Assembly: GCA_015060115.1 (NCBI GenBank) | Contig: SUZB01000021.1 | Span: forward strand, 1-36,778 | Direction: 5' to 3' | Source: Rikenellaceae bacterium | GTDB taxonomy: Bacteria; Bacteroidota; Bacteroidia; Bacteroidales; Rikenellaceae | DNA: 36,778 nt | In this document: positions 1-9,147 of the stretch, in pieces | How the letters are laid out: each line of letters starts with the position of its first letter | Numbering within the stretch: position 1 is the stretch's first letter | Notes under the pieces: model-generated | Database searches by the model: none | Told to the model about the DNA's origin: nothing | The model's input: the letters and a program-made list of their open reading frames with translations, nothing else | Translations under genes and position numbers: made by a program

Positions 1-483
1 TACGAGGCGGTTCAGATTGCCTATGACGACAAGAGTGAAAAGCACACCAGCAAGAGTTTGTTAGGTCACTTCAAGAAGGCCGGCGTTACCCCCAAGCGTA
101 AGCTTGCTGAGTTCAAGGGTATGCCTGAGGTGAACCTTGGCGATGCACTTACAGTTGAGATGTTCTCTGAGGAGGACTGGGTAGATGTAACAGGCATCTC
201 TAAGGGTAAGGGCTTTCAGGGTGTAGTTAAGCGTCACGGCTTCGGTGGTGTTGGTGGCCAGACTCACGGTCAGCACAACCGTCAGCGTAAGCCCGGTTCG
301 CTTGGTGCATCATCTTATCCTTCACGCGTCTTCCCCGGTAAGCGTCTTCCCGGTCAGATGGGTGGTGAGACAGTTAAGGTTCTTAACCTTAAGGTCGTTA
401 AAGTTATTCCCGAGAGCAACCTCATCTTGGTGAAGGGTTCGGTTCCGGGTGCAAAGGGTTCTTATTTAACAATTGAGAAGTAG
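1..483 (+). CDS. rplC: 50S ribosomal protein L3 (5' end outside window)
   Basis: L3 binds 23S rRNA early in assembly of the large subunit and reaches toward the peptidyl transferase centre. The frame is open from base 1, so the gene starts upstream; 160 residues are visible and L3 is usually about 205, so roughly the first quarter is missing. The loop GGQTHGQ, which holds the glutamine that is methylated in E. coli L3, is present near visible residue 88. It is followed at one base by rplD, in the standard S10 operon order, so the two are surely cotranscribed. Confidence 0.98.
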   Translation, partial: YEAVQIAYDDKSEKHTSKSLLGHFKKAGVTPKRKLAEFKGMPEVNLGDALTVEMFSEEDWVDVTGISKGKGFQGVVKRHGFGGVGGQTHGQHNRQRKPGSLGASSYPSRVFPGKRLPGQMGGETVKVLNLKVVKVIPESNLILVKGSVPGAKGSYLTIEK

Positions 484-484
484 T

Positions 485-1111
485 ATGGAATTAGCTGTAT
501 TAAACACATTAGGACAGGAGACTGGTCGTAAGGTAGTTCTTTCTGACGCAGTTTTCGGCGTGGAGGCTAATGACCACGCTATCTACCTCGACGTTAAGCA
601 GTTCTTGGCTGACCAGCGTCAGGGTACTCACAAGTCAAAGCAGCGTAACGAGGTTGCTGGTTCAACTCGTAAGTTGAAGCGCCAGAAGGGTACCGGTGGT
701 GCTCGTTGCGGTAGCATCAAGTCGCCCTTGTTCCCCGGTGGTGGCCGTGTATTCGGTCCCGTACCTCGCGACTACAGCTTCAAGCTCAACAAGAAGCTTA
801 AGCAGCTGGCTCGCCGTAGCGCACTTACCTACAAGGCACAGGCTAACGCAATTTGCGTTTTGGAGAACCCCGCAATGGAGGCTCCTAAGACTAAGGCCGT
901 TGTTGCTATTCAGAAGGCGTTGAATATCGAGAACAAGAAGGTGTTGGTAGTTCTGCCGGAGACAAATGCCAACTTCCAGCTCTCTTGCCGTAACATTCCC
1001 TCGGTGAAGCCTATCTTGGCTCAGAACCTCAATACTTACGAGGTTATGAATGCATCGACAATTGTTTTGGTTGAGGGCGCAGAGAATGTAATCAATGTAA
1101 TGTTAGCTTAA
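485..1111 (+). CDS. rplD: 50S ribosomal protein L4
   Basis: L4 is a primary 23S rRNA-binding protein whose long loop lines the exit tunnel; in E. coli it also represses the S10 operon. The product is 208 residues, the normal length. The basic loop with [12 protein letters not shown], typical of bacterial L4, is present near residues 66-77. I chose the ATG one base after the rplC stop ([10 protein letters not shown]); an in-frame TTG four codons earlier lies inside rplC and is unlikely. No L4-type leader can be assessed because the operon start is outside the window. Confidence 0.98.
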   Translation: MELAVLNTLGQETGRKVVLSDAVFGVEANDHAIYLDVKQFLADQRQGTHKSKQRNEVAGSTRKLKRQKGTGGARCGSIKSPLFPGGGRVFGPVPRDYSFKLNKKLKQLARRSALTYKAQANAICVLENPAMEAPKTKAVVAIQKALNIENKKVLVVLPETNANFQLSCRNIPSVKPILAQNLNTYEVMNASTIVLVEGAENVINVMLA

Positions 1112-1126
1112 AAAACTTTTAAGAAA

Positions 1127-1417
1127 ATGGAAGTAATTATTAAGCCTATTTTGACCGAGAAAATGACGATTCAGGGCGAGAAGCTGAACCGTTACGGTTT
1201 TATTGTTGATATCCGAGCTAACAAGTTGCAGGTTCGTAACGCTGTAGAGAAGATGTACAATGTTACCGTTACCGATGTCAACACCATCAATTACATGGGT
1301 AAGCAGAAGAGCCGCTATACAAAGGCTGGTTTGCTCCAGGGTCGCACTAACAACTTCAAGAAGGCTATTGTCACTTTGAAGGCAGGTGATCAGATTGATT
1401 TTTACAGTAACATCTAA
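1127..1417 (+). CDS. rplW: 50S ribosomal protein L23
   Basis: L23 sits at the tunnel exit and is the docking site for trigger factor and SRP. The 96-residue product has the family start, a short stretch before IIKPILTEKMT, and the C-terminal strand with AIVTLKAGDQIDFY. Length is normal for Bacteroidota. It lies 15 bases after rplD and 14 bases before rplB, consistent with a single transcript. Nothing unusual is visible. Confidence 0.98.
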   Translation: MEVIIKPILTEKMTIQGEKLNRYGFIVDIRANKLQVRNAVEKMYNVTVTDVNTINYMGKQKSRYTKAGLLQGRTNNFKKAIVTLKAGDQIDFYSNI

Positions 1418-1431
1418 ACTTTTGAGAAGAG

Positions 1432-2256
1432 ATGGCAGTAAGAAAATTTAAGCCGGTTACTCCCGGTCAGAGACATAAGATCATCGGCACTTACGATGAG
1501 ATCACCACTTCAACACCCGAGAAGTCTCTCTTGGCACCCAAGAAGAGCACCGGTGGTCGTAACAATAGTGGTAAGATGACCGTTCGCTACATTGGCGGTG
1601 GTCACAAGCAGATGTATCGTTTGGTTGACTTCAAGCGTCAGAAGGATGGTATGGCAGCAACCGTTAAGACAATCGAGTACGATCCTAACCGTACTGCTCG
1701 TATTGCTTTGGTTGTATATGCCGATGGCGAGAAGAGCTATATCCTTGCTCCTAACGGCTTGCAGGTAGGCCAGACCGTAGTTAGCGGTCAGGGCGTAGCT
1801 CCTGAGCTTGGTAACACCTTGCTTTTGTCGGAGATTCCCCTCGGTACTCTCATTCACAATATTGAGCTCTATCCCGGTCAGGGCGCAGCTATGGCTCGTT
1901 CTGCTGGTTCGTACGCTCAGCTTTTGGCTCGCGAGGGCAAGTTCGCTATTATCAAGTTGCCTTCAGGTGAGACTCGTATGGTACTCGTAACTTGCCGCGC
2001 AACTGTCGGTGTTGTGTCAAATGGTGATCACAACCTCGAGAGTTCAGGTAAGGCAGGTCGCAAGCGTTGGTTGGGCCGCCGTCCTCACAACCGTGGTGTC
2101 GTAATGAACCCCGTTGATCACCCCATGGGTGGTGGTGAAGGTCGTGCATCTGGTGGTCACCCCCGTTCGCGTAAGGGATTGTTGGCTAAGGGTAAGAAGA
2201 CTCGTAACCCGAAGAAGACAACCTCTAAGTTTATTATTTCAAGAAAGAAAAAATAA
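1432..2256 (+). CDS. rplB: 50S ribosomal protein L2
   Basis: L2 is needed for subunit association and supports the peptidyl transferase centre. The 274-residue product has the conserved C-terminal motif [19 protein letters not shown] with the near-catalytic-centre histidine, and the usual basic tail ending in [10 protein letters not shown]-fold and SH3-like parts are expected in the first 200 residues. Length is standard. It is placed between rplW and rpsS as in nearly all bacteria. Confidence 0.98.
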   Translation: MAVRKFKPVTPGQRHKIIGTYDEITTSTPEKSLLAPKKSTGGRNNSGKMTVRYIGGGHKQMYRLVDFKRQKDGMAATVKTIEYDPNRTARIALVVYADGEKSYILAPNGLQVGQTVVSGQGVAPELGNTLLLSEIPLGTLIHNIELYPGQGAAMARSAGSYAQLLAREGKFAIIKLPSGETRMVLVTCRATVGVVSNGDHNLESSGKAGRKRWLGRRPHNRGVVMNPVDHPMGGGEGRASGGHPRSRKGLLAKGKKTRNPKKTTSKFIISRKKK

Positions 2257-2272
2257 TTAAATAGAGTACATA

Positions 2273-2542
2273 ATGAGCCGTTCATTAAAAAAAGGACCGT
2301 TTATCGACCCCAAGCTCGAGGCTAAGGTAGTAGCACAGGCAGAGGGCAATAACAAGTCTGTAATCAAGACATGGTCACGCGCAAGTATGATTTCGCCCGA
2401 CTTCGTAGGTCAGACGATCGCCGTACACAACGGAAATAAGTTTATTCCAGTTTATGTAACTGAGAATATGGTAGGTCACAAGCTCGGTGAGTTTGCCCCC
2501 ACCCGTAACTTCCGTGGTCATTCAGGTAACAAGAAAAAGTAG
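2273..2542 (+). CDS. rpsS: 30S ribosomal protein S19
   Basis: S19 binds 16S rRNA in the head of the small subunit with S13 near the A site. The 89-residue product starts [12 protein letters not shown], the hallmark of the family, and carries the core [18 protein letters not shown] near residues 67-84. It lies 16 bases after rplB and 6 bases before rplV. Ordinary in length and sequence. Confidence 0.98.
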   Translation: MSRSLKKGPFIDPKLEAKVVAQAEGNNKSVIKTWSRASMISPDFVGQTIAVHNGNKFIPVYVTENMVGHKLGEFAPTRNFRGHSGNKKK

Positions 2543-2548
2543 TAGACT

Positions 2549-2959
2549 ATGGGAGCAAGAAAAGCACAGATGGCCGAGAGACTTAAGGCCGAGAAGAAGC
2601 AGAAAGCTATCGCAATTATGCGCGATTGCCCTACCTCTCCCCGCAAGATGCGTTTGGTGGCTGACATCATTCGCGGCGTAGAGATTAACAAGGCATTGGG
2701 TATCCTTCGCTACTCAAAGAAGGAGGCTTCAATCAGAATGGAGAGCCTTCTCAAGTCAGCAATTGCTAACTGGGAGGCCAAGAACCAGGGTGAGCGTTTG
2801 GAGGACACTCAGCTCTGCGTTAAGGAGGTATTCGTAGACTGTGGTCGTATGTTGAAGCGTATTCAGGCAGCGCCCCAGGGTCGTGCCCACCGTATTCGCA
2901 AGCGTTCGAACCACATTACCCTCGTAGTAGATAAAATGGTAACCGCAGAAAACAAGTAA
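2549..2959 (+). CDS. rplV: 50S ribosomal protein L22
   Basis: L22 contacts all domains of 23S rRNA and its long beta-hairpin lines the exit tunnel, a site of macrolide-resistance changes. The product is 136 residues with TSPRKMRLVADIIRG near the start and GRAHRIRKRSNHITLVV at the end, both diagnostic. A lysine/glutamate-rich N-terminal extension of about 20 residues precedes the core, which I recall as common in Bacteroidota. Spacing to rpsC is only 3 bases, suggesting translational coupling. Confidence 0.97.
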   Translation: MGARKAQMAERLKAEKKQKAIAIMRDCPTSPRKMRLVADIIRGVEINKALGILRYSKKEASIRMESLLKSAIANWEAKNQGERLEDTQLCVKEVFVDCGRMLKRIQAAPQGRAHRIRKRSNHITLVVDKMVTAENK

Positions 2960-2962
2960 GAG

Positions 2963-3703
2963 ATGGGACAGAAAGTTAATCCGATAGCAAATCGTCTTGG
3001 TATCATCAAGGGTTGGGATTCTAACTGGTTTGGTGGTCGTGATTTCTCAGAGAAATTGGTAGAGGACGACAAGATTCGTAAGTATTTGAATGTCCGTCTA
3101 GCGAAGGCAAGCATCTCGAAGATTATCATCGAGCGCACGCTTAAGCTTGTTACGGTAACCATCTCAACTGCACGCCCCGGTATCATTATCGGTAAGGGCG
3201 GTCAGGAGGTTGATAAGCTCAAGGAGGAGCTCAAGAAGCTCACTGGCAAGGATGTACAGATCAACATCTTTGAGGTTAAGCGCCCCGAGGTAGATGCTGT
3301 AATCGTTGCTAACAACATCGCTCGTCAGCTTGAGGGTCGTGTGTCATACCGTCGCGCAATCAAGACCGCTATTGCTTCGACAATGCGTATGGGTGCTGAG
3401 GGTATCAAGGTACAGATCTCTGGTCGTGTAGGTGGCGCCGAGATGGCCCGCTCAGAGACCATAAAGGAGGGTCGTATTCCATTGCACACCTTCCGTGCCG
3501 ATGTAGATTACTTCTTGGCTGAGGCACTTACCAAGGTAGGTATCCTCGGTATCAAGGTTTGGATCTGCCACGGTATCGTTTATGGCAAGCGTGATTTGTT
3601 CGAGATTGCTGGTGGTGCATCTGCACAGGCTGGCAAGGAGCAGGCACCTCGCCGTGATGGCAAGCGTGACGACCGCCGCAAGCGTCGTAACAACAATAAG
3701 TAG
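2963..3703 (+). CDS. rpsC: 30S ribosomal protein S3
   Basis: S3 lines the mRNA entry channel of the small subunit. The 246-residue product begins [13 protein letters not shown]. It carries the KH-type RNA-binding motif [14 protein letters not shown] near residues 73-86 and the C-terminal domain motif [12 protein letters not shown] near residues 155-166. A charged tail rich in K, R and D closes the protein (last 25 residues), as often seen in this phylum. A 22-base gap separates it from rplP. Confidence 0.98.
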   Translation: MGQKVNPIANRLGIIKGWDSNWFGGRDFSEKLVEDDKIRKYLNVRLAKASISKIIIERTLKLVTVTISTARPGIIIGKGGQEVDKLKEELKKLTGKDVQINIFEVKRPEVDAVIVANNIARQLEGRVSYRRAIKTAIASTMRMGAEGIKVQISGRVGGAEMARSETIKEGRIPLHTFRADVDYFLAEALTKVGILGIKVWICHGIVYGKRDLFEIAGGASAQAGKEQAPRRDGKRDDRRKRRNNNK

Positions 3704-3725
3704 TACCTTTTAAAGCGAAAAAACT

Positions 3726-4154
3726 ATGTTACAGCCAAAGAGAACTAAGTTCAGAAGAATGCAGAAGGGTCGTATGAAGGGTTTCGCTCAGAGAGGAAAC
3801 CAGCTTGCATACGGTTCGTTCGGAATCAAGGCCTTGGAGTCGACTTGGATTACCGGTCGTCAGATCGAGGCAGCTCGTCAGGCCATCACTCGTTATATGA
3901 AGCGTGAGGGTCAGATTTGGATTCGAATCTTCCCCGACAAGCCCATCACTAAGAAACCCGCCGAGGTTCGTATGGGTAAGGGTAAGGGTAATCCCGAGGG
4001 CTTTGTAGCGCCCGTTACCCCCGGTCGTATCCTTTTCGAGGCAGAGGGTGTACCCTTGGAGATTGCACAGGAGGCACTCCGTCTGGGAGCTCAGAAGTTG
4101 CCTATTACAACTAAGTTTATTGTACGACGCGACTATGTCGAGTCATCACTCTAA
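3726..4154 (+). CDS. rplP: 50S ribosomal protein L16
   Basis: L16 organises the A-site region of the large subunit. The 142-residue product has the core [19 protein letters not shown] near residues 34-52 and [12 protein letters not shown] near residues 80-91; the latter includes the arginine that is hydroxylated in some bacteria. Length is normal. It precedes rpmC by 18 bases, within the usual rplP-rpmC-rpsQ trio. Confidence 0.98.
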   Translation: MLQPKRTKFRRMQKGRMKGFAQRGNQLAYGSFGIKALESTWITGRQIEAARQAITRYMKREGQIWIRIFPDKPITKKPAEVRMGKGKGNPEGFVAPVTPGRILFEAEGVPLEIAQEALRLGAQKLPITTKFIVRRDYVESSL

Positions 4155-4172
4155 AAAGGAGCTTTGAAGATT

Positions 4173-4367
4173 ATGAAAAGTGCTGAAATAAAGGAGATGT
4201 CGGTGCAGGATCTCGAGGAGCGCATTGCAGCTGAGAAGGCTAACCTCACTCAGTTGAAGGTGCAGCACGCGGTTTCGCCCGTAGAAAATCCATCAATTAT
4301 TAAGAAGTCTCGCAGAGATATCGCTCGTATGCTGACAATTCTCGGCCAGAAGAACTCTAAATGTTAA
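4173..4367 (+). CDS. rpmC: 50S ribosomal protein L29
   Basis: L29 is a small helical-hairpin protein at the tunnel exit next to L23. The ATG at this start gives 64 residues ([10 protein letters not shown]...), the right size; an in-frame TTG three codons upstream is rejected. A clear AAGGAG at 4155-4160 lies 12 bases before the ATG, one of the few Shine-Dalgarno-like sites in this cluster. The C-terminal basic helix [12 protein letters not shown] is typical of L29. Confidence 0.95.
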   Translation: MKSAEIKEMSVQDLEERIAAEKANLTQLKVQHAVSPVENPSIIKKSRRDIARMLTILGQKNSKC

Positions 4368-4375
4368 TTACCATT

Positions 4376-4630
4376 ATGGAAAGAAATCTTAGAAAAGAGC
4401 GTATTGGTTTGGTTGTCAGCAACAAGATGGAGAAGACCATCGTAGTTGCCGTTGCTCGTAAGGTTAAGCACCCCATCTACGGTAAGTTCGTAAACAAGAC
4501 CACTAAGTTTGTTGCTGAGTGCTTGGATACCACCGTTAACGAGGGCGACACCGTACGCATTATGGAGACCCGCCCTTTGAGCAAGACAAAGCGTTGGAGA
4601 TTAGTACAAATCATTGAAAGAGCTAAGTAG
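4376..4630 (+). CDS. rpsQ: 30S ribosomal protein S17
   Basis: S17 is an OB-fold protein that binds 16S rRNA helices 7 and 11. I take the ATG that yields [11 protein letters not shown], giving 84 residues, which matches the family; the in-frame ATG five codons earlier overlaps rpmC and is less likely. [14 protein letters not shown] and the C-terminal [17 protein letters not shown] are diagnostic. The rplN start follows after 2 bases. Confidence 0.96.
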   Translation: MERNLRKERIGLVVSNKMEKTIVVAVARKVKHPIYGKFVNKTTKFVAECLDTTVNEGDTVRIMETRPLSKTKRWRLVQIIERAK

Positions 4631-4632
4631 TT

Positions 4633-4998
4633 ATGATACAGCAAGAAAGTAGACTTGTAGTAGCTGACAACAGCGGTGCAAAGGAGGTTCTTTGTATCCG
4701 TGTGCTCGGTGGTACGAAGCGTCGTTACGCATCTATCGGCGACAAGATCGTGGTAGCTGTAAAGAGCGCTTCTCCCTCGGGTGATGTCAAGAAGGGTGCC
4801 GTTTCAAAGGCAGTCGTAGTAAGAACAAAGAAGGAGATTCGTCGTGCCAACGGTTCGTACATTCGTTTCGATGACAACGCCGTAGTACTCCTCAACAATC
4901 AGGGTGAGATCCGTGGTACTCGTATCTTCGGTCCCGTTGCCCGTGAGTTGCGTGACCAGTATATGAAGATCATATCGCTGGCTCCCGAGGTATTGTAA
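4633..4998 (+). CDS. rplN: 50S ribosomal protein L14
   Basis: L14 forms the intersubunit bridge B8 and is where the silencing factor RsfS binds in bacteria. The 121-residue product starts [20 protein letters not shown] and keeps the core [11 protein letters not shown] near the end, as in essentially all bacterial L14. Length is exact for the family. It lies directly after rpsQ and 19 bases before rplX. Confidence 0.98.
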   Translation: MIQQESRLVVADNSGAKEVLCIRVLGGTKRRYASIGDKIVVAVKSASPSGDVKKGAVSKAVVVRTKKEIRRANGSYIRFDDNAVVLLNNQGEIRGTRIFGPVARELRDQYMKIISLAPEVL

Positions 4999-5017
4999 TT
5001 TAAAAAACAGTTGAGAT

Positions 5018-5338
5018 ATGTCTAAATTGCATATTAAGAAGGGGGATATGGTATATGTGAACGCTGGTGATAGCCGCGGTCAGCAGGGTAAGGTGCTTTC
5101 TGTAGATGCAGCCAAGCAGCGCGCAGTCGTTGAGGGCGTAAACATCGTTAAGAAGGCAACTAAGCCCAACGCTAAGAACCCCCAGGGTGGTCTTGTAGAG
5201 CAGGAGGCACCCATCCACGTTTCAAACCTTCAGCCTATCGACCCCAAGAGTGGCAAGCCCACTCGCGTAGGTCGCAAGGCAGGTGAGAATGGTAAATTAG
5301 TTCGTTACGCTAAAAAGTCAGGGGAGGAGATTAAATAA
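5018..5338 (+). CDS. rplX: 50S ribosomal protein L24
   Basis: L24 is one of the two assembly-initiator proteins of the large subunit. The 106-residue product has the N-terminal KOW motif region ([19 protein letters not shown], residues 8-26) and the conserved [14 protein letters not shown] strand. Its TAA stop shares one base with the rplE ATG (TAATG), so rplE translation is probably coupled. Confidence 0.97.
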   Translation: MSKLHIKKGDMVYVNAGDSRGQQGKVLSVDAAKQRAVVEGVNIVKKATKPNAKNPQGGLVEQEAPIHVSNLQPIDPKSGKPTRVGRKAGENGKLVRYAKKSGEEIK

Positions 5339-5898
5339 TGGCATACGTACCTACACTTAGAACCGAGTATAAGGAGCGCATCGTTGCTGCCCTTATGAAG
5401 GAGTTTGGCTACACTAGCGTTATGCAGTGCCCCAAGCTCGAGAAGATCGTCGTAAACCAGGGTATGGGCCAGGCGATTGCCGATAAGAAGCTTATCGAGA
5501 TTGCACAGGAGGAGCTCACCCGTATTACCGGTCAGAAGGCCGTGCAGACTAAGTCTCGCAAGGATATCTCTAACTTTAAGTTGCGTAAGGGCATGACTAT
5601 CGGTGTTCGCGTAACACTCCGTGGCAACCGTATGTACGAGTTCTTGGAGCGTTTGATCGCTGTTGCTTTGCCCCGTATCCGTGACTTCAAGGGTATCAAC
5701 GACAAGTTTGATGGTCAGGGTAACTACACTCTCGGTATCACCGAGCAGATTATCTTCCCCGAGATCGATATCGACAAGATTACCAAGATCTTCGGTATGG
5801 AGATTACCTTCGTAACATCGGCTAAGACTGACGAGGAGGCATATTCGCTTCTCCGTGAGTTCGGCCTTCCTTTTAAGAACGCTAAAAAGAACCAGTAA
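5338..5898 (+). CDS. rplE: 50S ribosomal protein L5
   Basis: L5 binds 5S rRNA and joins the central protuberance. The 186-residue product has [16 protein letters not shown] near residues 36-51, [20 protein letters not shown] near residues 64-83, and [16 protein letters not shown] in the C-terminal half, all typical. The start overlaps the last base of rplX. rpsN follows after 3 bases, so rplX-rplE-rpsN form a tight block. Confidence 0.98.
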   Translation: MAYVPTLRTEYKERIVAALMKEFGYTSVMQCPKLEKIVVNQGMGQAIADKKLIEIAQEELTRITGQKAVQTKSRKDISNFKLRKGMTIGVRVTLRGNRMYEFLERLIAVALPRIRDFKGINDKFDGQGNYTLGITEQIIFPEIDIDKITKIFGMEITFVTSAKTDEEAYSLLREFGLPFKNAKKNQ

Positions 5899-5901
5899 CC
5901 T

Positions 5902-6198
5902 ATGGCAAAAGAGTCAATGAAGGCACGCGAGGTAAAGCGTGCGAAGCTTGCACAGCGTTATGCTCACAAGCGCGAGGAGATCGCTGCTAAGGTTAAGGCT
6001 GGTGAGATGGACCACGAGGAGGCTTGGATTGCCCTCTCAAAGTTGCCCCGCAACGCTAACCCCATCCGTCAGCACAACCGCTGTATGATCACCGGCCGTC
6101 CTAAGGGTTATATGCGTCAGTTCGGTATCAGCCGTATCCAGTTCCGTGAGATGGCGTCGAACGGCTTGATCCCCGGCGTTAAGAAGGCCAGCTGGTAG
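5902..6198 (+). CDS. rpsN: 30S ribosomal protein S14 (zinc-free form, slightly long)
   Basis: S14 binds the head of the 30S subunit near S3 and S10. The product ends [25 protein letters not shown] ([16 protein letters not shown] visible) and has [17 protein letters not shown], the form without CxxC zinc pairs. At 98 residues it is about 9 longer than the 89 I recall for Bacteroides; the extra residues fall around positions 30-48 ([20 protein letters not shown]). It is the last gene before a 765-base noncoding block that separates it from rpsH, an unusual break in the spc operon. Confidence 0.97.
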   Translation: MAKESMKAREVKRAKLAQRYAHKREEIAAKVKAGEMDHEEAWIALSKLPRNANPIRQHNRCMITGRPKGYMRQFGISRIQFREMASNGLIPGVKKASW

Positions 6199-6784
6199 TA
6201 GTCCTGCTGTCCACAGTGGCAGTAGCAAAGCTTGAAGGCAGTGCTATATATAATATAAGTATATAGCATCGCCTTATGGTAGAAGTGTGGCTCGTCACAA
6301 GACGAAAGCGCATCTTCGGTATAAGAAGATCCAAGGTGAGGTACCCCTCGGGGTGCCTCAGCTAAAGGGTCGGATAAGGTGGAATGTTGTTTGGTGCCGT
6401 TGGTGCCAGGCGGTGGGGTAGCCCATCGAGGCAATATCGACCTTATATGAGCGTCGTAGACGAGTAGCGCAAGGTAGCGTGAGGGCAAAAGTGTTGCACA
6501 GGGTGCGATAACTTCTCTCAGGCGAGGGTGCGCAAAAGTCGCGGTGTTTGTTTAATCTCGAATGGAGTTAATTTTTGTCAATGGGCATATTGTGTCCGAT
6601 GATGGTTGGCTTTTGAGATGATGCGATAAGATAGATGTGCTCGTTGCGCATCTCTTGTTGTGTTCATGGGTGAGCGCTCCACGCAGGGTTTCAAACAGGA
6701 AATGTTGGTAGCAAGAAGTGTGTGCCGACATTTGTTGTGTCTGGCTAAGGAATGCGTAAATGCTTAAAAATTAGCGAGAAAAAC
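6199..6784 (+). other. Large noncoding block inside the spc operon, with a run of hairpins
   Basis: No convincing gene lies between rpsN and rpsH. The first 160 bases hold a close series of inverted repeats. They are 6204-6225 (8-bp stem including two G-U pairs), 6235-6275 (5 + 9 bp separated by a 2x2 internal loop), 6292-6305 (5 bp), 6312-6330 (6 bp) and 6337-6360 (11-bp arms with one G-U and a short CTCG-type loop). Further on, 6374-6380 can pair with 6440-6446, enclosing a tandem repeat of TTGGTGCC (from 6391), and 6452-6462 is a 4-bp hairpin. The rest, to about 6780, shows no clear gene or repeat. It is on the rpsN transcript unless transcription ends here. It could be a structured RNA, a processing or termination region, or an old insertion; I cannot assign it to a known RNA family. 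Confidence 0.5.
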
Positions 6785-6815
6785 TTTGCAAATTCGAAAA
6801 TTATTCGTACATTTG
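6785..6815 (+). promoter_or_regulatory. Promoter before rpsH (TTTG-N19-TACATTTG)
   Basis: A -33 TTTG at 6785-6788 and a -7 TACATTTG at 6808-6815 are 19 bases apart, a full match to the Bacteroidota vegetative consensus TTTG-N19-TAnnTTTG. Transcription would start near 6822 and give an rpsH leader of about 140 bases. That leader includes a short hairpin at 6898-6910 (GTTAG-AAG-CTAAC) and an A/T-rich run before the start codon. It would give rpsH and the genes after it a supply independent of the S10 promoter. Confidence 0.75.
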
Positions 6816-6963
6816 TCCGCTTTTTGTGCGCGTTACGCCCTCGCGTATATGCGATATGCGACCCGAGATGGTGGGGTAATGTGCTGAAAGCGAGAATGTT
6901 AGAAGCTAACAAAACAGCTAAATAAACAACTTTTAATTATTAATTTTTAACTTTTAATTCACT

Positions 6964-7362
6964 ATGACAGATCCAATTGCGGACTTTCTGACCAGAATTA
7001 GAAACGCGGTGAAAGCCAACCACAAGGTGGTTGAAGCTCCCGGCTCAAAAATTAAGCAGGAGATCACCAAGATTTTGTTTGATCAGGGTTACATCCTTGC
7101 CTACAAGTTCGACAAGGATGAGAAGGGCCACCCTTCAATTAAGATCGCTTTGAAGTACGATGCGGCTACCAAGGTAAACGCTATCAAGAACCTCAAGCGA
7201 GTAAGCCGTCCCGGTTTGCGTCAGTACGCTTCAGTAGCGGAGATGCCTAAGGTTCTCAACGGCCTCGGTATTGCTATCGTCTCTACCTCAAAGGGTATTA
7301 TGACCGATGCACAGGCTCGTAAGGAGAATGTTGGTGGCGAGGTAATGTGCTACATCTGGTAG
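6964..7362 (+). CDS. rpsH: 30S ribosomal protein S8
   Basis: S8 is a primary 16S rRNA binder and, in E. coli, the translational repressor of the spc operon. The 132-residue product starts [18 protein letters not shown] and ends with the family signature [20 protein letters not shown] before MCYIW. It is preceded by its own promoter and a leader of about 140 bases instead of following rpsN directly. Whether the leader carries an S8-binding site cannot be told by eye. Confidence 0.98.
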   Translation: MTDPIADFLTRIRNAVKANHKVVEAPGSKIKQEITKILFDQGYILAYKFDKDEKGHPSIKIALKYDAATKVNAIKNLKRVSRPGLRQYASVAEMPKVLNGLGIAIVSTSKGIMTDAQARKENVGGEVMCYIW

Positions 7363-7434
7363 TCGTTGGCTCTCCCGAGATTAACAAATTCAGTGATTAA
7401 CTGAGAATTAACAACTAAAAACAACTATTACAAA

Positions 7435-8019
7435 ATGTCAAGAATTGGTAAATTACCTGTAATCTTGCCCGCTGGTGTTACTGTAGAGATCGCAGCTGAC
7501 AACACGGTAAGCGTGAAAGGGCCACTTGGTACATTGAGTCAGAAGGTTGATTCAGACATCAAAGTTGAAGTTGGAACACACATCGAGAAGGATAGCCAGA
7601 AGGAGGTTCCCGCGGTTATCGTAACTCGTCCCACCAACCAGCCCCGTCACCGTTCTATGCACGGTTTGTATCGTGCTCTTATCAATAACATGGTTATTGG
7701 TGTTTCTAAGGGTTACGAGATCAAGCAGGAGCTCGTAGGTGTAGGTTTCAAGGCTGAGGTTAAGGGTCAGCTTCTCGAGATGAGCTTGGGCTATTCACAC
7801 GATATCGCCCTCTTGCTCCCCGCAGAGATTCAGGCTACAGCCGTAACTGAGAAGAAGGGTAACCCCATCCTCACACTTAAGAGTATCGATAAGCAGCTTG
7901 TAGGTCAGGTTGCAGCGAAGATTCGCTCTATGCGTAAGCCTGAGCCTTACAAGGGTAAGGGTATTAAGTTCGTCGGCGAGGTAATCCGTCGCAAGGCAGG
8001 TAAGTCGGCAGCTAAATAG
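7435..8019 (+). CDS. rplF: 50S ribosomal protein L6
   Basis: L6 stabilises the region near the sarcin-ricin loop and factor-binding site. The 194-residue product starts MSRIGKLPVILPAGVTVEI and ends with PEPYKGKGIKFVGEVIRRKA, the family's C-terminal signature. It is some 10 residues longer than many L6 proteins, mainly around residues 50-62 (EKDSQKEVPAVIV region). A 72-base gap with a small hairpin (7390-7404) separates it from rpsH. Confidence 0.98.
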   Translation: MSRIGKLPVILPAGVTVEIAADNTVSVKGPLGTLSQKVDSDIKVEVGTHIEKDSQKEVPAVIVTRPTNQPRHRSMHGLYRALINNMVIGVSKGYEIKQELVGVGFKAEVKGQLLEMSLGYSHDIALLLPAEIQATAVTEKKGNPILTLKSIDKQLVGQVAAKIRSMRKPEPYKGKGIKFVGEVIRRKAGKSAAK

Positions 8020-8035
8020 TAAATAAGTCAAGATT

Positions 8036-8398
8036 ATGGCATTGAATAAGATTGAAAGAAGAGCGAGAATCAAGATGCGTATCCGTAAGATTGTTAACGG
8101 TACTCCATCACAGCCTCGCATGACTGTATTCCGTAGCAACAAGCAGATCTACGTACAGTTTATTGACGACCTCGCAGGCGTAACCTTGGCAACAGCTTCG
8201 TCGTTGGACAAGGAGGTAGCAGCTGAGGCAGCAGGTAAGAACAAGTCAGAGGTAGCAGCCCTCGTAGGTAAGCTTGCAGCAGCACGCGCAGCAGAGAAGG
8301 GCATTACCACCGTAGCGTTTGATCGTAACGGTTACCTCTATCACGGTCGAGTAAAAATGTTGGCTGACGCTGCTCGTGAGGGTGGCCTTAAATTCTAA
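8036..8398 (+). CDS. rplR: 50S ribosomal protein L18
   Basis: L18 binds 5S rRNA together with L5. The 120-residue product has [19 protein letters not shown] near residues 27-45 and the C-terminal [20 protein letters not shown], both diagnostic. The first residues are basic, as expected for the flexible RNA-binding tail. It starts 16 bases after rplF and ends 6 bases before rpsE. Confidence 0.98.
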   Translation: MALNKIERRARIKMRIRKIVNGTPSQPRMTVFRSNKQIYVQFIDDLAGVTLATASSLDKEVAAEAAGKNKSEVAALVGKLAAARAAEKGITTVAFDRNGYLYHGRVKMLADAAREGGLKF

Positions 8399-8404
8399 GC
8401 GATT

Positions 8405-8923
8405 ATGGCAAATACAAACATAAAGAGAGTACGCACAAGCGACCTCGAGTTGAAGGATCGTTTGGTTGCAATCAACCGCGTTACTAAGGTAACCAAGGGT
8501 GGTCGTACCTTCACTTTCTCGGCTATCGTAGTTGTAGGTAACGAGAATGGCGTAGTAGGCTATGGTCTTGGTAAGGCTGCGGAGGTTACCGTAGCTATCT
8601 CGAAGGGCGTAGAGGATGCAAAGAAGAATTTGGTTAAGATTCCCGTGCTCAACGGTACTATTCCCCACAAGCAGGAGATGCGTTTCGGTGGTTCAGAGGT
8701 TATGATTCGTCCCGCTGCTCCTGGTACCGGTATCATCGCCGGTGGTGCTATGCGTGCCGTTTTGGAGTCGGTAGGTATCAAGAATGTGCTTGCAAAGAGC
8801 AAGGGTTCGTCTAACCCCCACAACCTCGTAAAGGCTACTATCGGTGCTTTGTGCGAGTTGCGTGATGCTCGTTCTGTAGCTCAGCTTCGCGGTATCTCAC
8901 TTACCAAGGTGTTTAACGGTTAA
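8405..8923 (+). CDS. rpsE: 30S ribosomal protein S5
   Basis: S5 lies at the mRNA entry site and affects decoding accuracy. The 172-residue product has the double-stranded-RNA-binding-like N-terminal domain with [20 protein letters not shown] near residues 32-51 and the C-terminal domain with [20 protein letters not shown]. Length is normal. It is located between rplR and rpmD, the standard spc order. Confidence 0.98.
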   Translation: MANTNIKRVRTSDLELKDRLVAINRVTKVTKGGRTFTFSAIVVVGNENGVVGYGLGKAAEVTVAISKGVEDAKKNLVKIPVLNGTIPHKQEMRFGGSEVMIRPAAPGTGIIAGGAMRAVLESVGIKNVLAKSKGSSNPHNLVKATIGALCELRDARSVAQLRGISLTKVFNG

Positions 8924-8937
8924 TTTAGAAGCAGATT

Positions 8938-9120
8938 ATGGCAACATTGAAAATCACTCAGATTAAGAGCCGTATCGGCGCTTCGACACAGCAGTGCAAG
9001 AACCTCGATGCTCTCGGTCTTCGCAAGATCAACCAGAGCGTAGAGCACAGCGACTCAGTGATCATCAAGGGTATGATCGAGCGTGTAAAGCACCTTGTTA
9101 AGGTCGAGGAGGTAAAATAA
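8938..9120 (+). CDS. rpmD: 50S ribosomal protein L30
   Basis: L30 is a small peripheral protein of the large subunit. The 60-residue product has the typical ITQIKSRIGASTQQ start and the LDALGLRKINQSVEH core. Length matches the bacterial short form. It lies 14 bases after rpsE and 27 before rplO. No irregularity is seen. Confidence 0.97.
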   Translation: MATLKITQIKSRIGASTQQCKNLDALGLRKINQSVEHSDSVIIKGMIERVKHLVKVEEVK

Positions 9121-9147
9121 GTCTAACTTAGTAAACGAAATTTAGAA

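Noticed and set aside
6117..6488. Minus-strand open frame of 123 codons in and beside rpsN
   Set aside because: It overlaps rpsN on the other strand, has no family features, and covers the palindromes of the noncoding block.
6199..6784. Known RNAs (tmRNA, RNase P RNA, SRP RNA, group II intron domain V) in the spc gap
   Set aside because: None of the conserved sequence blocks that I know for these RNAs is present.
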